Shown in pieces: positions 26,065-33,457 of a DNA stretch of 64,000 bases; the stretch's first letter is position 1; each line of letters begins with the position of its first letter. Made by a program: the position numbers and the translations under genes. Source of the DNA: Arthrobacter sp. FW305-BF8. GTDB taxonomy: Bacteria > Actinomycetota > Actinomycetes > Actinomycetales > Micrococcaceae. The stretch is from contig NZ_CP084563.1 in the NCBI RefSeq assembly GCF_021789315.1, positions 4,466-68,465 of the forward strand, written 5' to 3'. The notes below the pieces were generated by a model. That model saw nothing but the letters and a program-made list of their open reading frames with translations, was not told the origin of the DNA and searched no databases.

Positions 26065-26973
26065 TTAGCTGGCGAGCAGTTCGGTCAGTTCGTCCGCGTC
26101 GGTGACCAGCGCCGCGCCTCCTTCTTTCAGGAGCCGGTGGCATCCTGCGGAGTTTGCGCTGTGGACGCTCCCGGGGACAGCGGCGACGTGCCGGGCGATG
26201 GTTTCGGCGTGGTGGGCGGTGTTCAGCGCACCGGAGCGCCAGCGGGCTTCCACGACACAGGTCACACCGGCCAGGGCCGCGATGATGCGGTTCCTCTGCA
26301 GAAAGCGGTACCGGGTGGGGGCGGATCCTGGGGGCAGCTCGGAGAGTGTGAGTCCGTTGGCGCGGATCGCGGCCGCGAGGTCGGCGTTCCCGGACGGGTA
26401 GTCCCGGTCCAGTCCCCCGGCCAGGACGGCGATGGTGGCCGGGGCGTTGCCGGCGCTTCCGGCCAGTGCGGCGCGGTGGGCGTGGGCGTCGATGCCGTAG
26501 GCGAGTCCGGCGATCACGCAGATTCCGCGCTGAGCCAGGCTGTAGGCGATATCGCCGGTGACGGCCGCGCCGTAGCTGGTGCAGTCACGTGATCCGGCCA
26601 GCGCAGCGCAGTTGGACGGGTCGGGGATTCCGTTGCCGATGTTGCCCCGGTACCAGAGGCCCAGCGGCGCGTCCGGGAGGTCGTCCAGACCGGTGGGCCA
26701 GTGCTCGTCGCCGGGGATCAGAAACCCTCCGCCCAGGCGTTCGATGGTGGCCAGGTCCTTTTCCGGGTCCAGATCCGGCACGCGGGGTGCCCAGCGATTC
26801 AGTGCGTCTGCCAGTTCCTCGGGTGTCACGTCCGGGAGGGTGTGGGCCGGTTGGGCACCGGTGGCGAGCCGCAGCGCGGCGTACGCGCCGAGCCTGCCCA
26901 CAAGGGTCCGCCCTACCGTGTCGTTTGGTTCGAACAGGCGGGTCAGGGCTGCGCGTGCAATGCGATCGTTCAT
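26065..26973 (-). CDS. DprA-like DNA-processing protein
   Basis: This 302-residue protein contains the DprA/Smf Rossmann fold: ALAGSRDCTSYGAAVTGDIAYSLAQRGICVIAGLAYGIDAHAHRAAL (about 128-175), then AVLAGGLDRDYPSGN, ELPPGSAPTRYRFLQRNRIIAAL and VVEARWRSGALNTAHHA. DprA binds single-stranded DNA and loads RecA during transformation. A copy in a plasmid leading region could protect or recombine incoming single-stranded DNA. It lies directly behind repeat copy B. Confidence 0.9.
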   Translation of the reverse strand: MNDRIARAALTRLFEPNDTVGRTLVGRLGAYAALRLATGAQPAHTLPDVTPEELADALNRWAPRVPDLDPEKDLATIERLGGGFLIPGDEHWPTGLDDLPDAPLGLWYRGNIGNGIPDPSNCAALAGSRDCTSYGAAVTGDIAYSLAQRGICVIAGLAYGIDAHAHRAALAGSAGNAPATIAVLAGGLDRDYPSGNADLAAAIRANGLTLSELPPGSAPTRYRFLQRNRIIAALAGVTCVVEARWRSGALNTAHHAETIARHVAAVPGSVHSANSAGCHRLLKEGGAALVTDADELTELLAS

Positions 26974-27390
26974 GGTTTTTGTCCTTGCAGAGACGTGGGG
27001 GGTGTGGGGCGATCAGGTGACCGGCCAGCTTCCCCTTTCCCCCCGTTGTTTTTTGGCTGCTGGCGAAGCTTGCGGAGCTGTGCCCGTGCAGGCCCGTCTA
27101 CCCGCAGGGCAAGACCCGGAAAATCTTCGGAGGAAATAAGCGACGAAGGAGCGCCGGAGAAGACTTTTGCGGGCCGCAGGCCCCGGAGGAACGGAGGGGC
27201 TAGAGGGGCCGGAACGGGCACGTACAATCCGAAGGACAGCAGCCAAAAAACGTCGTAGACACACCAGGGCCAGGGGGTCCGGAGCTCTGCGACGGCACGC
27301 ACTGGACCCAACAGCCGGCCGCGAAGCGGACGCCCTCCAACTGGTTGAAGCGCAGCGCAAACCAGGGCGAGCCCAGCGAGCCTGCCCTTG
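26974..27390 (-). repeat. Long structured leader repeat, copy B (before the DprA-like gene)
   Basis: Nearly identical to copy A over 24676-25076 and extended by the distal tail GCGAGCCCAGCGAGCCTGCC. The inverted arms are at 27048-27062 and 27237-27251. It ends at the ATG of the DprA-like gene with the same ribosome-binding site as the other copies. Such close identity to A points to recent duplication or gene conversion. Confidence 0.85.
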
Positions 27391-27782
27391 TCCCTGGCGA
27401 GTCGGCTGATGAAGGGAAACATTGGCAATTGTGGAGGGTTGATACCCGCTGCTTGAAGACTGATCTTCAATAGCCGTGTGAATAAGCCGATGACATATCT
27501 CGAAGGACTTCTCTAGAGCCTCTATCTGTGGACTCTTATACGTTCTCGAATACGAAGAGAACCTAAAAAATGGATTCCTTTTTATGGAAGACCATAAAAA
27601 AAGTCTTAGTTTTTACTCGCGCAGAGTGTTCCCTAACGTTCCTTTGGGATAGTCTATGGAAGTCATCACCGCGCGGGACACCGCGTATGCGGGCATATGC
27701 ACGCATACTTGGCACACCCAACAAGTGGTGGCTTAAACAAGTGATGGCCCAGCTGCGAACTGGACCACCACCTGCTGTGAGG
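27391..27782. other. AT-richer non-coding stretch with several small hairpins
   Basis: Base composition falls well below its surroundings. Hairpins seen: TTGAAGA-CTGA-TCTTCAA (27453-27470), GTTCTC/GAGAAC near 27542-27562, a TTTTTATGG/CCATAAAAA stem near 27585-27607, and GTATGC/GCATAC around 27686-27709 with an internal GCATATGC. Open frames here have no convincing start site. It may be a single-strand or secondary replication origin, or an inserted foreign segment. Confidence 0.45.
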
Positions 27783-27920
27783 CTAGCTATGCCAGCCAAA
27801 CAGCGCCCTTGCAAGAACTACGAACGCCGTGCATACGCCTACGATCTGCCTTACTAGCAGTAAGCGTTGCGCGGCGTCTTGCGTTTGCGCGGACACCTTG
27901 CGTTTGACTCGTTTAGTCAT
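27783..27920 (-). CDS. Small basic protein with a hydrophobic C-terminus, 45 residues
   Basis: ATG 27920 is preceded by an excellent ribosome-binding site (GGAGAGGGGGTGGGGCA). The product starts MTKRVKRKVSAQTQDAAQRL and ends in a hydrophobic helix (IVGVCTAFVVLARALFGWHS), so a membrane-attached small protein is likely. The family is not recognised. It stands alone in a gene-poor stretch. Confidence 0.5.
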   Translation of the reverse strand: MTKRVKRKVSAQTQDAAQRLLLVRQIVGVCTAFVVLARALFGWHS

Positions 27921-28350
27921 TGCCCCACCCCCTCTCCTGGAGTCAGGAGCTGCACGGTCGGACCGGCAGCCCTTCCAAGCCGTAAAGGCGGAACAAACCC
28001 ATCTTAGTTGTACGGGACCCGAATTCCCGAGTTTCCCGGACAGCAAATTTGTGAATACACAGAATTCCCGAAGTAATCCACAGAGGTTGCACAAATCGGT
28101 TTAGTAGGCTAGTTCCTTTTCCAGCCCTGCCCGGGATGACGGGTCCACTATAAGCGCTTACAAATTTGGCTGACCTAGGGCCCAAGCCCCACCCGTCGCC
28201 GGGTGCAGGAACCCGTCACGCCGCCCGCCACTCGATCAGCTCGATGACTCTTTGGCGCAATATATACAGCGAGAGCCGGCACTTGGTGCCGGCTCTCGCT
28301 GCTTCCTCTGCAAGGGAATCTATAGGCGCAGCAGTTTGGCTGCGCCGGGT
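27921..28350. terminator. Intergenic region ending in a strong bidirectional hairpin (28268-28300)
   Basis: AGCGAGAGCCGGCAC pairs perfectly with 28286-28300 (15 bp, loop TTG), resembling the GAGCCGGCA stem after the DUF2188 gene. It lies 51 bp beyond the stop of the 49-residue gene and could end its transcript. The remaining sequence includes GAATTCCCGA repeated near 28020 and 28061; no gene was seen. Confidence 0.7.
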
Positions 28351-28500
28351 TTAGAAGTTGTGGTGTTCCTGGGCGTGCGCCGTGTCCAGTGGACCGGTCT
28401 TTTCGCCGGCCGTGAGCAGCTGCAGCTCGATGATGTCCTCGGCCAGGCTCGCGTCAGCGGCCGGCCTGTCGTCGTCGGTCAAGATGTATTCGGTGCCCAC
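28351..28500 (-). CDS. Small acidic protein, 49 residues
   Basis: GTG 28500 follows GGGAGGGACGCT, a good ribosome-binding site. The product begins MGTEYILTDDDRPAADASL and continues with a helix, AEDIIELQLLTAG, ending AHAQEHHNF. It is acidic and soluble. The codon pattern is high-GC and consistent. No family is recognised. It lies between two strong hairpins, so it is probably a single-gene unit. Confidence 0.6.
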   Translation of the reverse strand: MGTEYILTDDDRPAADASLAEDIIELQLLTAGEKTGPLDTAHAQEHHNF

Positions 28501-28639
28501 AGCGTCCCTCCCGTTTGTGGCGTCTTTGCCTACTGTAGTCCGGGATCCTGCATGCTGACTGGGTGGGTGGCTGCGCCCGCGTCAGCGTGACTCGGCGGCC
28601 GGAGGAGCGCCAGCGGGGGAGGCCGCCCCGCCACGGGAA

Positions 28640-28677
28640 GGCCGGGACGGATACCTCGAAGGTGATCCGTCCCGGCC
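28640..28677 (-). terminator. Terminator after the DUF4192 gene
   Basis: GGCCGGGACGGAT pairs perfectly with 28665-28677 (13 bp, loop of 12 nt). It lies 10 bp beyond the DUF4192 stop on the minus strand. Confidence 0.8.
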
Positions 28678-28686
28678 TCGGCTGTC

Positions 28687-29667
28687 CTAGATCAGGTGGC
28701 GCTGGTAGGAAGTGCCCTCGTCTCGGGCGACGTCTGCGACGGCTCCGCGGTTGATGAGTTCCCGCAGGAGCACGGCGAGCCGGAAGTCCGAAACGTCCTC
28801 GGCCGCAAGTTTCAGGTAGCGGTCTGCCTGGGTTCCTCGGCCTTTGAGCCATTCCAGCCAGCCCATCAGGGCCAGCATGGGGGCGCGCTGCCCGGTGGGT
28901 ACGACCTTCATCAGGTCGAAGGCAATAGCCTCCGCGCGGTCCACTCGCGTCCAGTCGGGGCGGGCGGTGAACTTGCCGGTCAGGGTGTCACCGAAGTTGC
29001 CGTTATGCGTGGTGATGGTGTCCCGAAATAGGTAGTCACGGATGTGGCGGTGCTGGAATGCTGCGGCCAGCTGGCGCGCCGTTTCCGTGTCCGGCGTACC
29101 TTCGCCGTCCAGCACGGCTGCCCATGCCCCGCACGCGGTTTCCAGGTCCTGATCCGTGCCTTCCGGTGCCTGCACCGGAAGGGCCCGCGCGCCCAACAGT
29201 TCGGGGTTGTAGACGTCGATATCGGGGGCGGATCCGAAATAGGTCAAGGTGACGTTGGCGTTGCTGTCGCGGATTTCATCCAGCGAGTTCCTCTCTGGAG
29301 TGCCGTAGGTTGCCCAGTAGGTGCCCGTCACGAGGAAGACGCTTTTTACGGGCATCCGTGCAGTGGCCAGCTCGGTGCTGAGTGCGAGCACGTGGGCGGC
29401 GTAGGGGAAGCCGTAGGCCGGTTTCTCGTCCGTGTAAACGATCACGAAGCTGCCCGTGGCCTTCTCGTCGTTGGCGGCGTAGGTCGCCATCATTTGGGCG
29501 TAATCCAGTGGTGCGGCCTCTGCCGGTGCGTCCATGCGGAGGGTTGCTCCAAGGGTGCCGAAGCGGGAGGTCAGCACGACAAACGACTCCTTGGGCTGGT
29601 TGCCCAGCAGGTGCGGGACGGCGGCGAGCAGGTCAGCGGAACCGGAGATGGTCAGTTTTTCGGTCAT
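28687..29667 (-). CDS. DUF4192 family protein
   Basis: This 326-residue protein has the DUF4192 opening ADLLAAVPHLLGNQPKESFVVLTSRFGTLGATLRMD, then GSFVIVYTDEKP and the C-terminal APMLALMGWLEWLKGRGTQADRYLKLAAE. DUF4192 is an actinobacterial family of unknown function, frequently found on plasmids and chromosomes. It is a monocistronic unit here, with repeat copy C immediately before the ATG and a strong hairpin after the stop. Its company suggests a role in the early life of incoming DNA. Confidence 0.9.
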   Translation of the reverse strand: MTEKLTISGSADLLAAVPHLLGNQPKESFVVLTSRFGTLGATLRMDAPAEAAPLDYAQMMATYAANDEKATGSFVIVYTDEKPAYGFPYAAHVLALSTELATARMPVKSVFLVTGTYWATYGTPERNSLDEIRDSNANVTLTYFGSAPDIDVYNPELLGARALPVQAPEGTDQDLETACGAWAAVLDGEGTPDTETARQLAAAFQHRHIRDYLFRDTITTHNGNFGDTLTGKFTARPDWTRVDRAEAIAFDLMKVVPTGQRAPMLALMGWLEWLKGRGTQADRYLKLAAEDVSDFRLAVLLRELINRGAVADVARDEGTSYQRHLI

Positions 29668-30080
29668 GGTTTTTGTCCTTGCAGAGACGTGGGGGGTGTG
29701 GGGCGGCCTAGGTGACCGGCCAGCTTCCCTTCCCCCGTTGTTTTTTGGCTGCTGGCGAAGCTTGCGGAGCTGTGCCCGAACCGGCCCGACTACCCGCAGG
29801 GCAAGGGCCGAAAAATCTTGCGGGATCGGCGCGGAGCGTTGATCCCTGGCTGAAGAATTTTCGGGACGCAGGCCCCGACGAAGGAGGGGCTAGCCGGGTT
29901 GGGGCGGGCACGTACAATCCGAAGGACAGCAGCCAAAAAACGTCGTAGACACACAGGGCCAGGGGGTCCGGAGCTCTGCGACGGCGCGCCCTGGACCCAA
30001 CAGCCGGCCGCGCCAGCGGACGCCCGTCAACTGGTTGGAGCGCAGCGGAAACCAGGGCGAGCCCCGCGAGCCTGCCTTTC
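29668..30080 (-). repeat. Long structured leader repeat, copy C (before the DUF4192 gene), divergent inside
   Basis: The outer parts match A, B and D, with arms at 29740-29754 and 29927-29941, but the interior has changed. Despite this it keeps pairing: CCGAAAAATCTT (29808-29819) faces AAGAATTTTCGG (29853-29864) with 11 of 12 pairs, enclosing GGGATC (29822-29827) with GATCCC (29841-29846). Sequence change with retained stems is what selection on structure would leave. Confidence 0.85.
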
Positions 30081-30167
30081 GCTCCGGGCCATGGACAACC
30101 CCAGGGTCATTGCCACGAAGGGCTTGCCGCCGGCGGCCGCCGCCCGGCACCTGGTTACGGCGGGATC

Positions 30168-30222
30168 GGCGGTCCGCCGCAGGCGACCACCAGCACAAGC
30201 CGTCCACCTGCGGCGGACCGCC
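30168..30222. repeat. GGCGGTCCGCCGCAGG inverted repeat, copy 3
   Basis: A perfect 16-bp arm (30168-30183) pairs with 30207-30222. It lies 38 bp beyond the stop at 30261 and before the distal tail of repeat C. It is the longest of the three related pairs. Confidence 0.75.
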
Positions 30223-30260
30223 CGCGGTGACCGGCCCCGAAAGACCGGCCACCCTCGGCC

Positions 30261-30611
30261 CTATTCGCGGCGGTCGTGCAGCGGGACGGCTCCGTAGTGT
30301 CCGGCTGCGCGTCGGAATCTCGCGTCACTGCTGAAGATGAACGTTCCGCCGAACATGTACCACGGGGCGGGTTCATCGGCCGGGGTGACCGGCTCGGCGT
30401 GGATCACGGTTTCGCGGTGGAAGTGCTCGTTTTTGACGAGTCGGACGGCGGGCCGTTCCTCGGTGGCCTCGAATACCGGGTCGATGCCCTCGCCAATGAC
30501 GGTTACTTCCATGACGCGGGCGGAGATGCCCCGGTTTGAGAAGTCCGTGCCCAGGGAGTCACGGTAGATCAGGGCGGTGATGCCCTTTGCGGCGGTGGTG
30601 TCGTTGCTCAT
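30261..30611 (-). CDS. Hypothetical protein, 116 residues
   Basis: The family is not recognised. Beta-rich segments are visible (GITALIYRDSLGTDFSNRGISARVMEVTVIG, PAVRLVKNEHFHRETVIHAEPV) with an aromatic GTFIFSSDARFRR near the end. It is soluble and lacks cysteines. It starts 78 bp after the 143-residue gene and probably shares its transcript from repeat D. Confidence 0.75.
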   Translation of the reverse strand: MSNDTTAAKGITALIYRDSLGTDFSNRGISARVMEVTVIGEGIDPVFEATEERPAVRLVKNEHFHRETVIHAEPVTPADEPAPWYMFGGTFIFSSDARFRRAAGHYGAVPLHDRRE

Positions 30612-30689
30612 GTGCTGGCTCCTTTGAAGTCGGTTGGGGTGCTGTACTGCCCGGCTCCGGCCGGGCAGTACAGCGGTTGTCAGTGCTGG

Positions 30690-31121
30690 TTAGGCGGCGT
30701 CCAGCACGGCGTAGGGCATCCGGTACCGGCTGGGCAGTTCTGCGGCGGCTTCCGGCAGGTCTGCCGGGCCTTGAGCCTGCCCGTTCTTCCAGTGGAAGAA
30801 TGCTTGCTCGGTGATCGCGTCCCACAGGCGGGCTTTCGTCCGGTAGTAGGTGCACGTCACGTCGCCCTCGCAGTAGGTGGCGATGCCAAACAGGTTGCCG
30901 ATGCTGTCAGCGGTGCGGGTAACGGCGACCATGACGTAGGGCCACTGGCCAAGGTCCCAGCCGTCACAGCCCCAGCTGGAGAGCACGGCCCAGCCGTGCT
31001 CTTCGATCAACTCCATCCAGTCGTAGCCACCGTTCATGTGGTAATCACCCAGCACGGTCACGCCGTCGATGGTTTCCTCCGTGTCCGCGAGGGTCACGGT
31101 CTTTTTGCTTACTGCGTTCAT
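30690..31121 (-). CDS. Hypothetical protein, 143 residues
   Basis: The family is not recognised. The start at ATG 31121 is fixed by the conserved leader repeat that ends there; longer in-frame readings would run into the repeat. Features include a Trp-rich middle (YDWMELIEEHGWAVLSSWGCDGWDLGQWPYVMVAV), then GIATYCEGDVTCTYYRTKARLWDAITEQAFFHW. The pattern suggests a compact alpha/beta protein, perhaps with a cysteine pair. It is the outermost of the four genes headed by the repeat. Confidence 0.8.
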   Translation of the reverse strand: MNAVSKKTVTLADTEETIDGVTVLGDYHMNGGYDWMELIEEHGWAVLSSWGCDGWDLGQWPYVMVAVTRTADSIGNLFGIATYCEGDVTCTYYRTKARLWDAITEQAFFHWKNGQAQGPADLPEAAAELPSRYRMPYAVLDAA

Positions 31122-31537
31122 GGTTTTTGTCCTTGCAGAGACGTGGGGGGTGTCGGGCGGCTCAGGTGACCGGCCAGCTTCCCTCTCCCCCCGTTGTTTT
31201 TTGGCTGCTGGCGAAGCTTGCGGAGCTGTGCCCGTGCAGTCCCGTCTACCCGCAGGGCAAGACCCGGAAAATCTTCGGAGGAAATCAGCGACGAAGGAGC
31301 GCCGGAGAAGACTTTTGCGGGCCGCAGGCCCCGGAGGAACGATAGGGGCTAGAGGGGCCGGAACGGGCACGTACAATCCGAAGGACAGCAGCCAAAAAAC
31401 GTCGTAGACACACAGGGCCAGGGACGGCGGAGCTCTGCGGAGCCGGCACTGGACCCAACAGCCGGCCGCGCCAGCGGACGCCCCTCAACTGGTTGAAGCG
31501 CAGCGGAAACCAGGGCGAGCCCAGCGAGCCTGCCCTT
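31122..31537 (-). repeat. Long structured leader repeat, copy D
   Basis: Arms are at 31196-31210 and 31386-31400. Most of it matches A and B, but the segment around 31422-31450 differs (CGGCGGAGCTCTGCGGAGCCGG here). The distal tail GCGAGCCCAGCGAGCCTGCC is present. On its far side, 55 bp away, the zinc-finger gene at 31592 begins on the opposite strand, so this copy may also contain or border a divergent promoter. Confidence 0.85.
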
Positions 31538-31591
31538 CACCCCTGACCCGTTCCCACATCCGGTGTCGGTCTCTCTGGTACCTTGCGGGGC

Positions 31592-32014
31592 ATGGACTTG
31601 AAGTCGTGCGGGTATTGCAAGGAAGTGGTCGATCTTAGCGCTGGGTCTCACATCCATGACCCTAAGAAGTGCAAACGGTGCGGAGAGATGCTGCCGGCAG
31701 AGGCCTTCGGCCGGTGGCCATCCAGCGCTGACGGCCGCCGGCACGTTTGCAGCGAGTGCGTATCCGGTGAATCCGGGAAAGCTAGGGTCCAGCGGGTGGT
31801 CGCAAAGGACAAGCAGTTCCGGGACGATAAGGAAAAGCTGAAAGAGCATGGTTACCGTTGGGTGCGACGGGTCGTTCAGCCTGGCGCGGATCCTGTTTTT
31901 CGTTGGGCATTGCTGGATCCTCAGGGGCAAGAGGTGTCAAAGGAAAAAGCCCTGGGGGATGTTGAGCTTGCTGAGGACCCAGTGCTTGACGACTTGGACT
32001 ACCCGATTTACTAA
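31592..32014 (+). CDS. Zinc-ribbon-like hypothetical protein, 140 residues
   Basis: Three CxxC-type pairs, SCGYCKEVV, KCKRCGEML and HVCSECVSG, lie within the first 60 residues and could bind one or two zinc ions. The charged second half has KDKQFRDDKEKLKEHGYRWVRR and an acidic C-terminus (LAEDPVLDDLDYPIY). ATG 31592 is chosen over a TTG three codons upstream. It heads a small plus-strand operon divergent from repeat D. A nucleic-acid or protein-binding role is likely. Confidence 0.75.
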   Translation: MDLKSCGYCKEVVDLSAGSHIHDPKKCKRCGEMLPAEAFGRWPSSADGRRHVCSECVSGESGKARVQRVVAKDKQFRDDKEKLKEHGYRWVRRVVQPGADPVFRWALLDPQGQEVSKEKALGDVELAEDPVLDDLDYPIY

Positions 32015-32022
32015 GAGGAGAT

Positions 32023-32127
32023 ATGGCTTTTCGACTGCGAGACTTTATTGGCCGGCGCCGGACACCAACTGCAGCACTTGGGCCCTTCGCTGTGCCACCA
32101 GCCGTGGAGACTGAACGCCGGCCCTGA
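32023..32127 (+). CDS. Very small basic protein, 34 residues
   Basis: ATG 32023 has a near-ideal ribosome-binding site (AAGAGGAGAT) and begins 8 bp after the preceding stop. The product starts MAFRLRDFIGRRRTP and ends VETERRP, basic with no membrane segment. Its good start site and tight spacing argue that it is translated. Confidence 0.5.
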   Translation: MAFRLRDFIGRRRTPTAALGPFAVPPAVETERRP

Positions 32128-32138
32128 CGCCGGCACAG

Positions 32139-32324
32139 GTGACGGACCTGGAAGTGGCTTGGTCCGAGCTTCGAGAGGCCGCCCAGGAAGCCGGCGTTAG
32201 GTCGTTCAGTGCTTGCACGCGTGATGGGAGCCGCTGGGAGGAAAACCCTGACTCTGTGCGGGCCATGACGCGCATGATCAAGGGCACGCAGGAGTACACA
32301 GCCGATCGCCCGCAGGACGTATAG
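32139..32324 (+). CDS. Small hypothetical protein, 61 residues
   Basis: GTG 32139 begins MTDLEVAWSELREAAQEAGVRSF and continues with DGSRWEENPDSVRAMTRMIKG. It is helical and soluble. It lies 11 bp after the 34-residue gene, so it would be the third member of that operon, but its ribosome-binding site is weak. Confidence 0.5.
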   Translation: MTDLEVAWSELREAAQEAGVRSFSACTRDGSRWEENPDSVRAMTRMIKGTQEYTADRPQDV

Positions 32325-32422
32325 CGACTGCGGGCGGGCTCGCGCGGTGGCGGCAGTGGACACTCGGGGGCGCCAGGAGAGCAGACTAAGGCTTATCAAC
32401 CTCTGGCCTGCCTCTCCAGCGG

Positions 32423-33457
32423 TCATCCCATCGGCTTGACCTGGGCCTCGATAAAGTCGATTTCGTCGGCGTCGAGCCCGTACTTGGAGTACAGCTGCTG
32501 GTCGATCTGCGGGATCGGTTTGGTCCAGTCGATGTCGGATCCTGATGTGAAGTCCTGCAGCGGGACGTACTTCCAGGCCTTTGCGGGATTGTGCTGAGTG
32601 ATCTTCAGAACGCCTAGAAGGGCTCGGGCGAACTTGGAGTGGACGTACTTGAGGCATGCGGCAGCGGCCGCCTCATCGTTGAAGCATCCGATCGTGATGA
32701 AGGTCTGAGTGACCGCCACCTGCGGGCCAGCGACGAGTGGAGTCGACAGGACCTCACCCAAGGTGCCCGAACCGTTTGCAGCCGGGAGCACGACCTTGTA
32801 CGCCCCGAGACTCTCCGGTCCCGTGAGGTACTCAGTGAGGATCCAGCGGTATCCCCGGCCTCGCCCATCCAATCCAAGGATCCTTGACCATGTCTCCGGT
32901 CCGTCAGGGCGCTCGGAGAAGAGTACCTCTTCGAACTGGGCGAACGTATTGGTGCTGATCAGATACTCGTTCCCCTTCGGGCGAAGCTTCCGGAGCGCTG
33001 GGTGGGCAACGTACAACTCCTCGGTGTACCGAAACGAGCGCGAACTTGTGATCTCCGGCTCCATCGACCGATGGTGCGAGTCAATGACCCTGAGGAGGAT
33101 CGAGTTCAACTCCGGGTACTTTGCAAAGATCCCAATCGGATCGTGTTCCTTGTCCTCGTCGCGGTAGGTGACCGCGATACCGCCCTTAATGTCGGTGCCG
33201 GGGAAGAGTTCATCACTGTTGGGGACGTAGTGCGGAACGCTCAAGTGCTTGTCCGCGAGCATCTTCTCGTTCCATGCCTTGGGCGTGAAACCCGCGTTGA
33301 ACAGGAAGCGTGCTGGGGTGATGAGTACGGCCTTCTTGCCGACTTCGTAGGCCGCCTCCATGAACAGGTGGTAGACGGGGGTGTCTCGGGTACCCGCGCC
33401 CTGAGCTTCCTCCTGGTAGGGCGGGTTACCGATGACAACATCGAATTTCTTAGTCAT
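32423..33457 (-). CDS. Eco57I-type adenine methyltransferase subunit (motif IV half) with target-recognition region
   Basis: This 344-residue protein opens with FDVVIGNPPYQ, the catalytic motif IV of N6-adenine methyltransferases, at residues 5-15. It continues with the usual ITPARFLFNAG and GGIAVTYRDED segments and a C-terminal recognition-like region (IPQIDQQLYSKYGLDADEIDFIE). It has no motif I for S-adenosylmethionine. That motif is found instead in degenerate form at the end of the preceding helicase and in canonical form in the 220-residue protein. Its ATG overlaps the helicase stop by 8 nt (ATGACTAA), so the catalytic domain is split between polypeptides. Confidence 0.85.
   Translation of the reverse strand: MTKKFDVVIGNPPYQEEAQGAGTRDTPVYHLFMEAAYEVGKKAVLITPARFLFNAGFTPKAWNEKMLADKHLSVPHYVPNSDELFPGTDIKGGIAVTYRDEDKEHDPIGIFAKYPELNSILLRVIDSHHRSMEPEITSSRSFRYTEELYVAHPALRKLRPKGNEYLISTNTFAQFEEVLFSERPDGPETWSRILGLDGRGRGYRWILTEYLTGPESLGAYKVVLPAANGSGTLGEVLSTPLVAGPQVAVTQTFITIGCFNDEAAAAACLKYVHSKFARALLGVLKITQHNPAKAWKYVPLQDFTSGSDIDWTKPIPQIDQQLYSKYGLDADEIDFIEAQVKPMG

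Noticed and set aside
24672..27470. Open frames running through the leader repeats (about 97-166 residues, ending SLQGQKP)
   Set aside because: The frames are similar only because the DNA repeats are similar. Composition is Pro/Arg/Ser-rich, starts lack ribosome-binding sites and copy C breaks the frame, so structure or promoter function is more likely than coding.
27684..27712. Short repeats of GTATGC/GCATAC considered as a CRISPR array or iterons
   Set aside because: There are too few units and no regular spacing, and no cas genes are present.
27570..27857. A 95-residue plus-strand frame in the AT-rich stretch, and an 83-residue minus-strand frame opposite it
   Set aside because: No ribosome-binding site or domain, and both overlap several hairpins.
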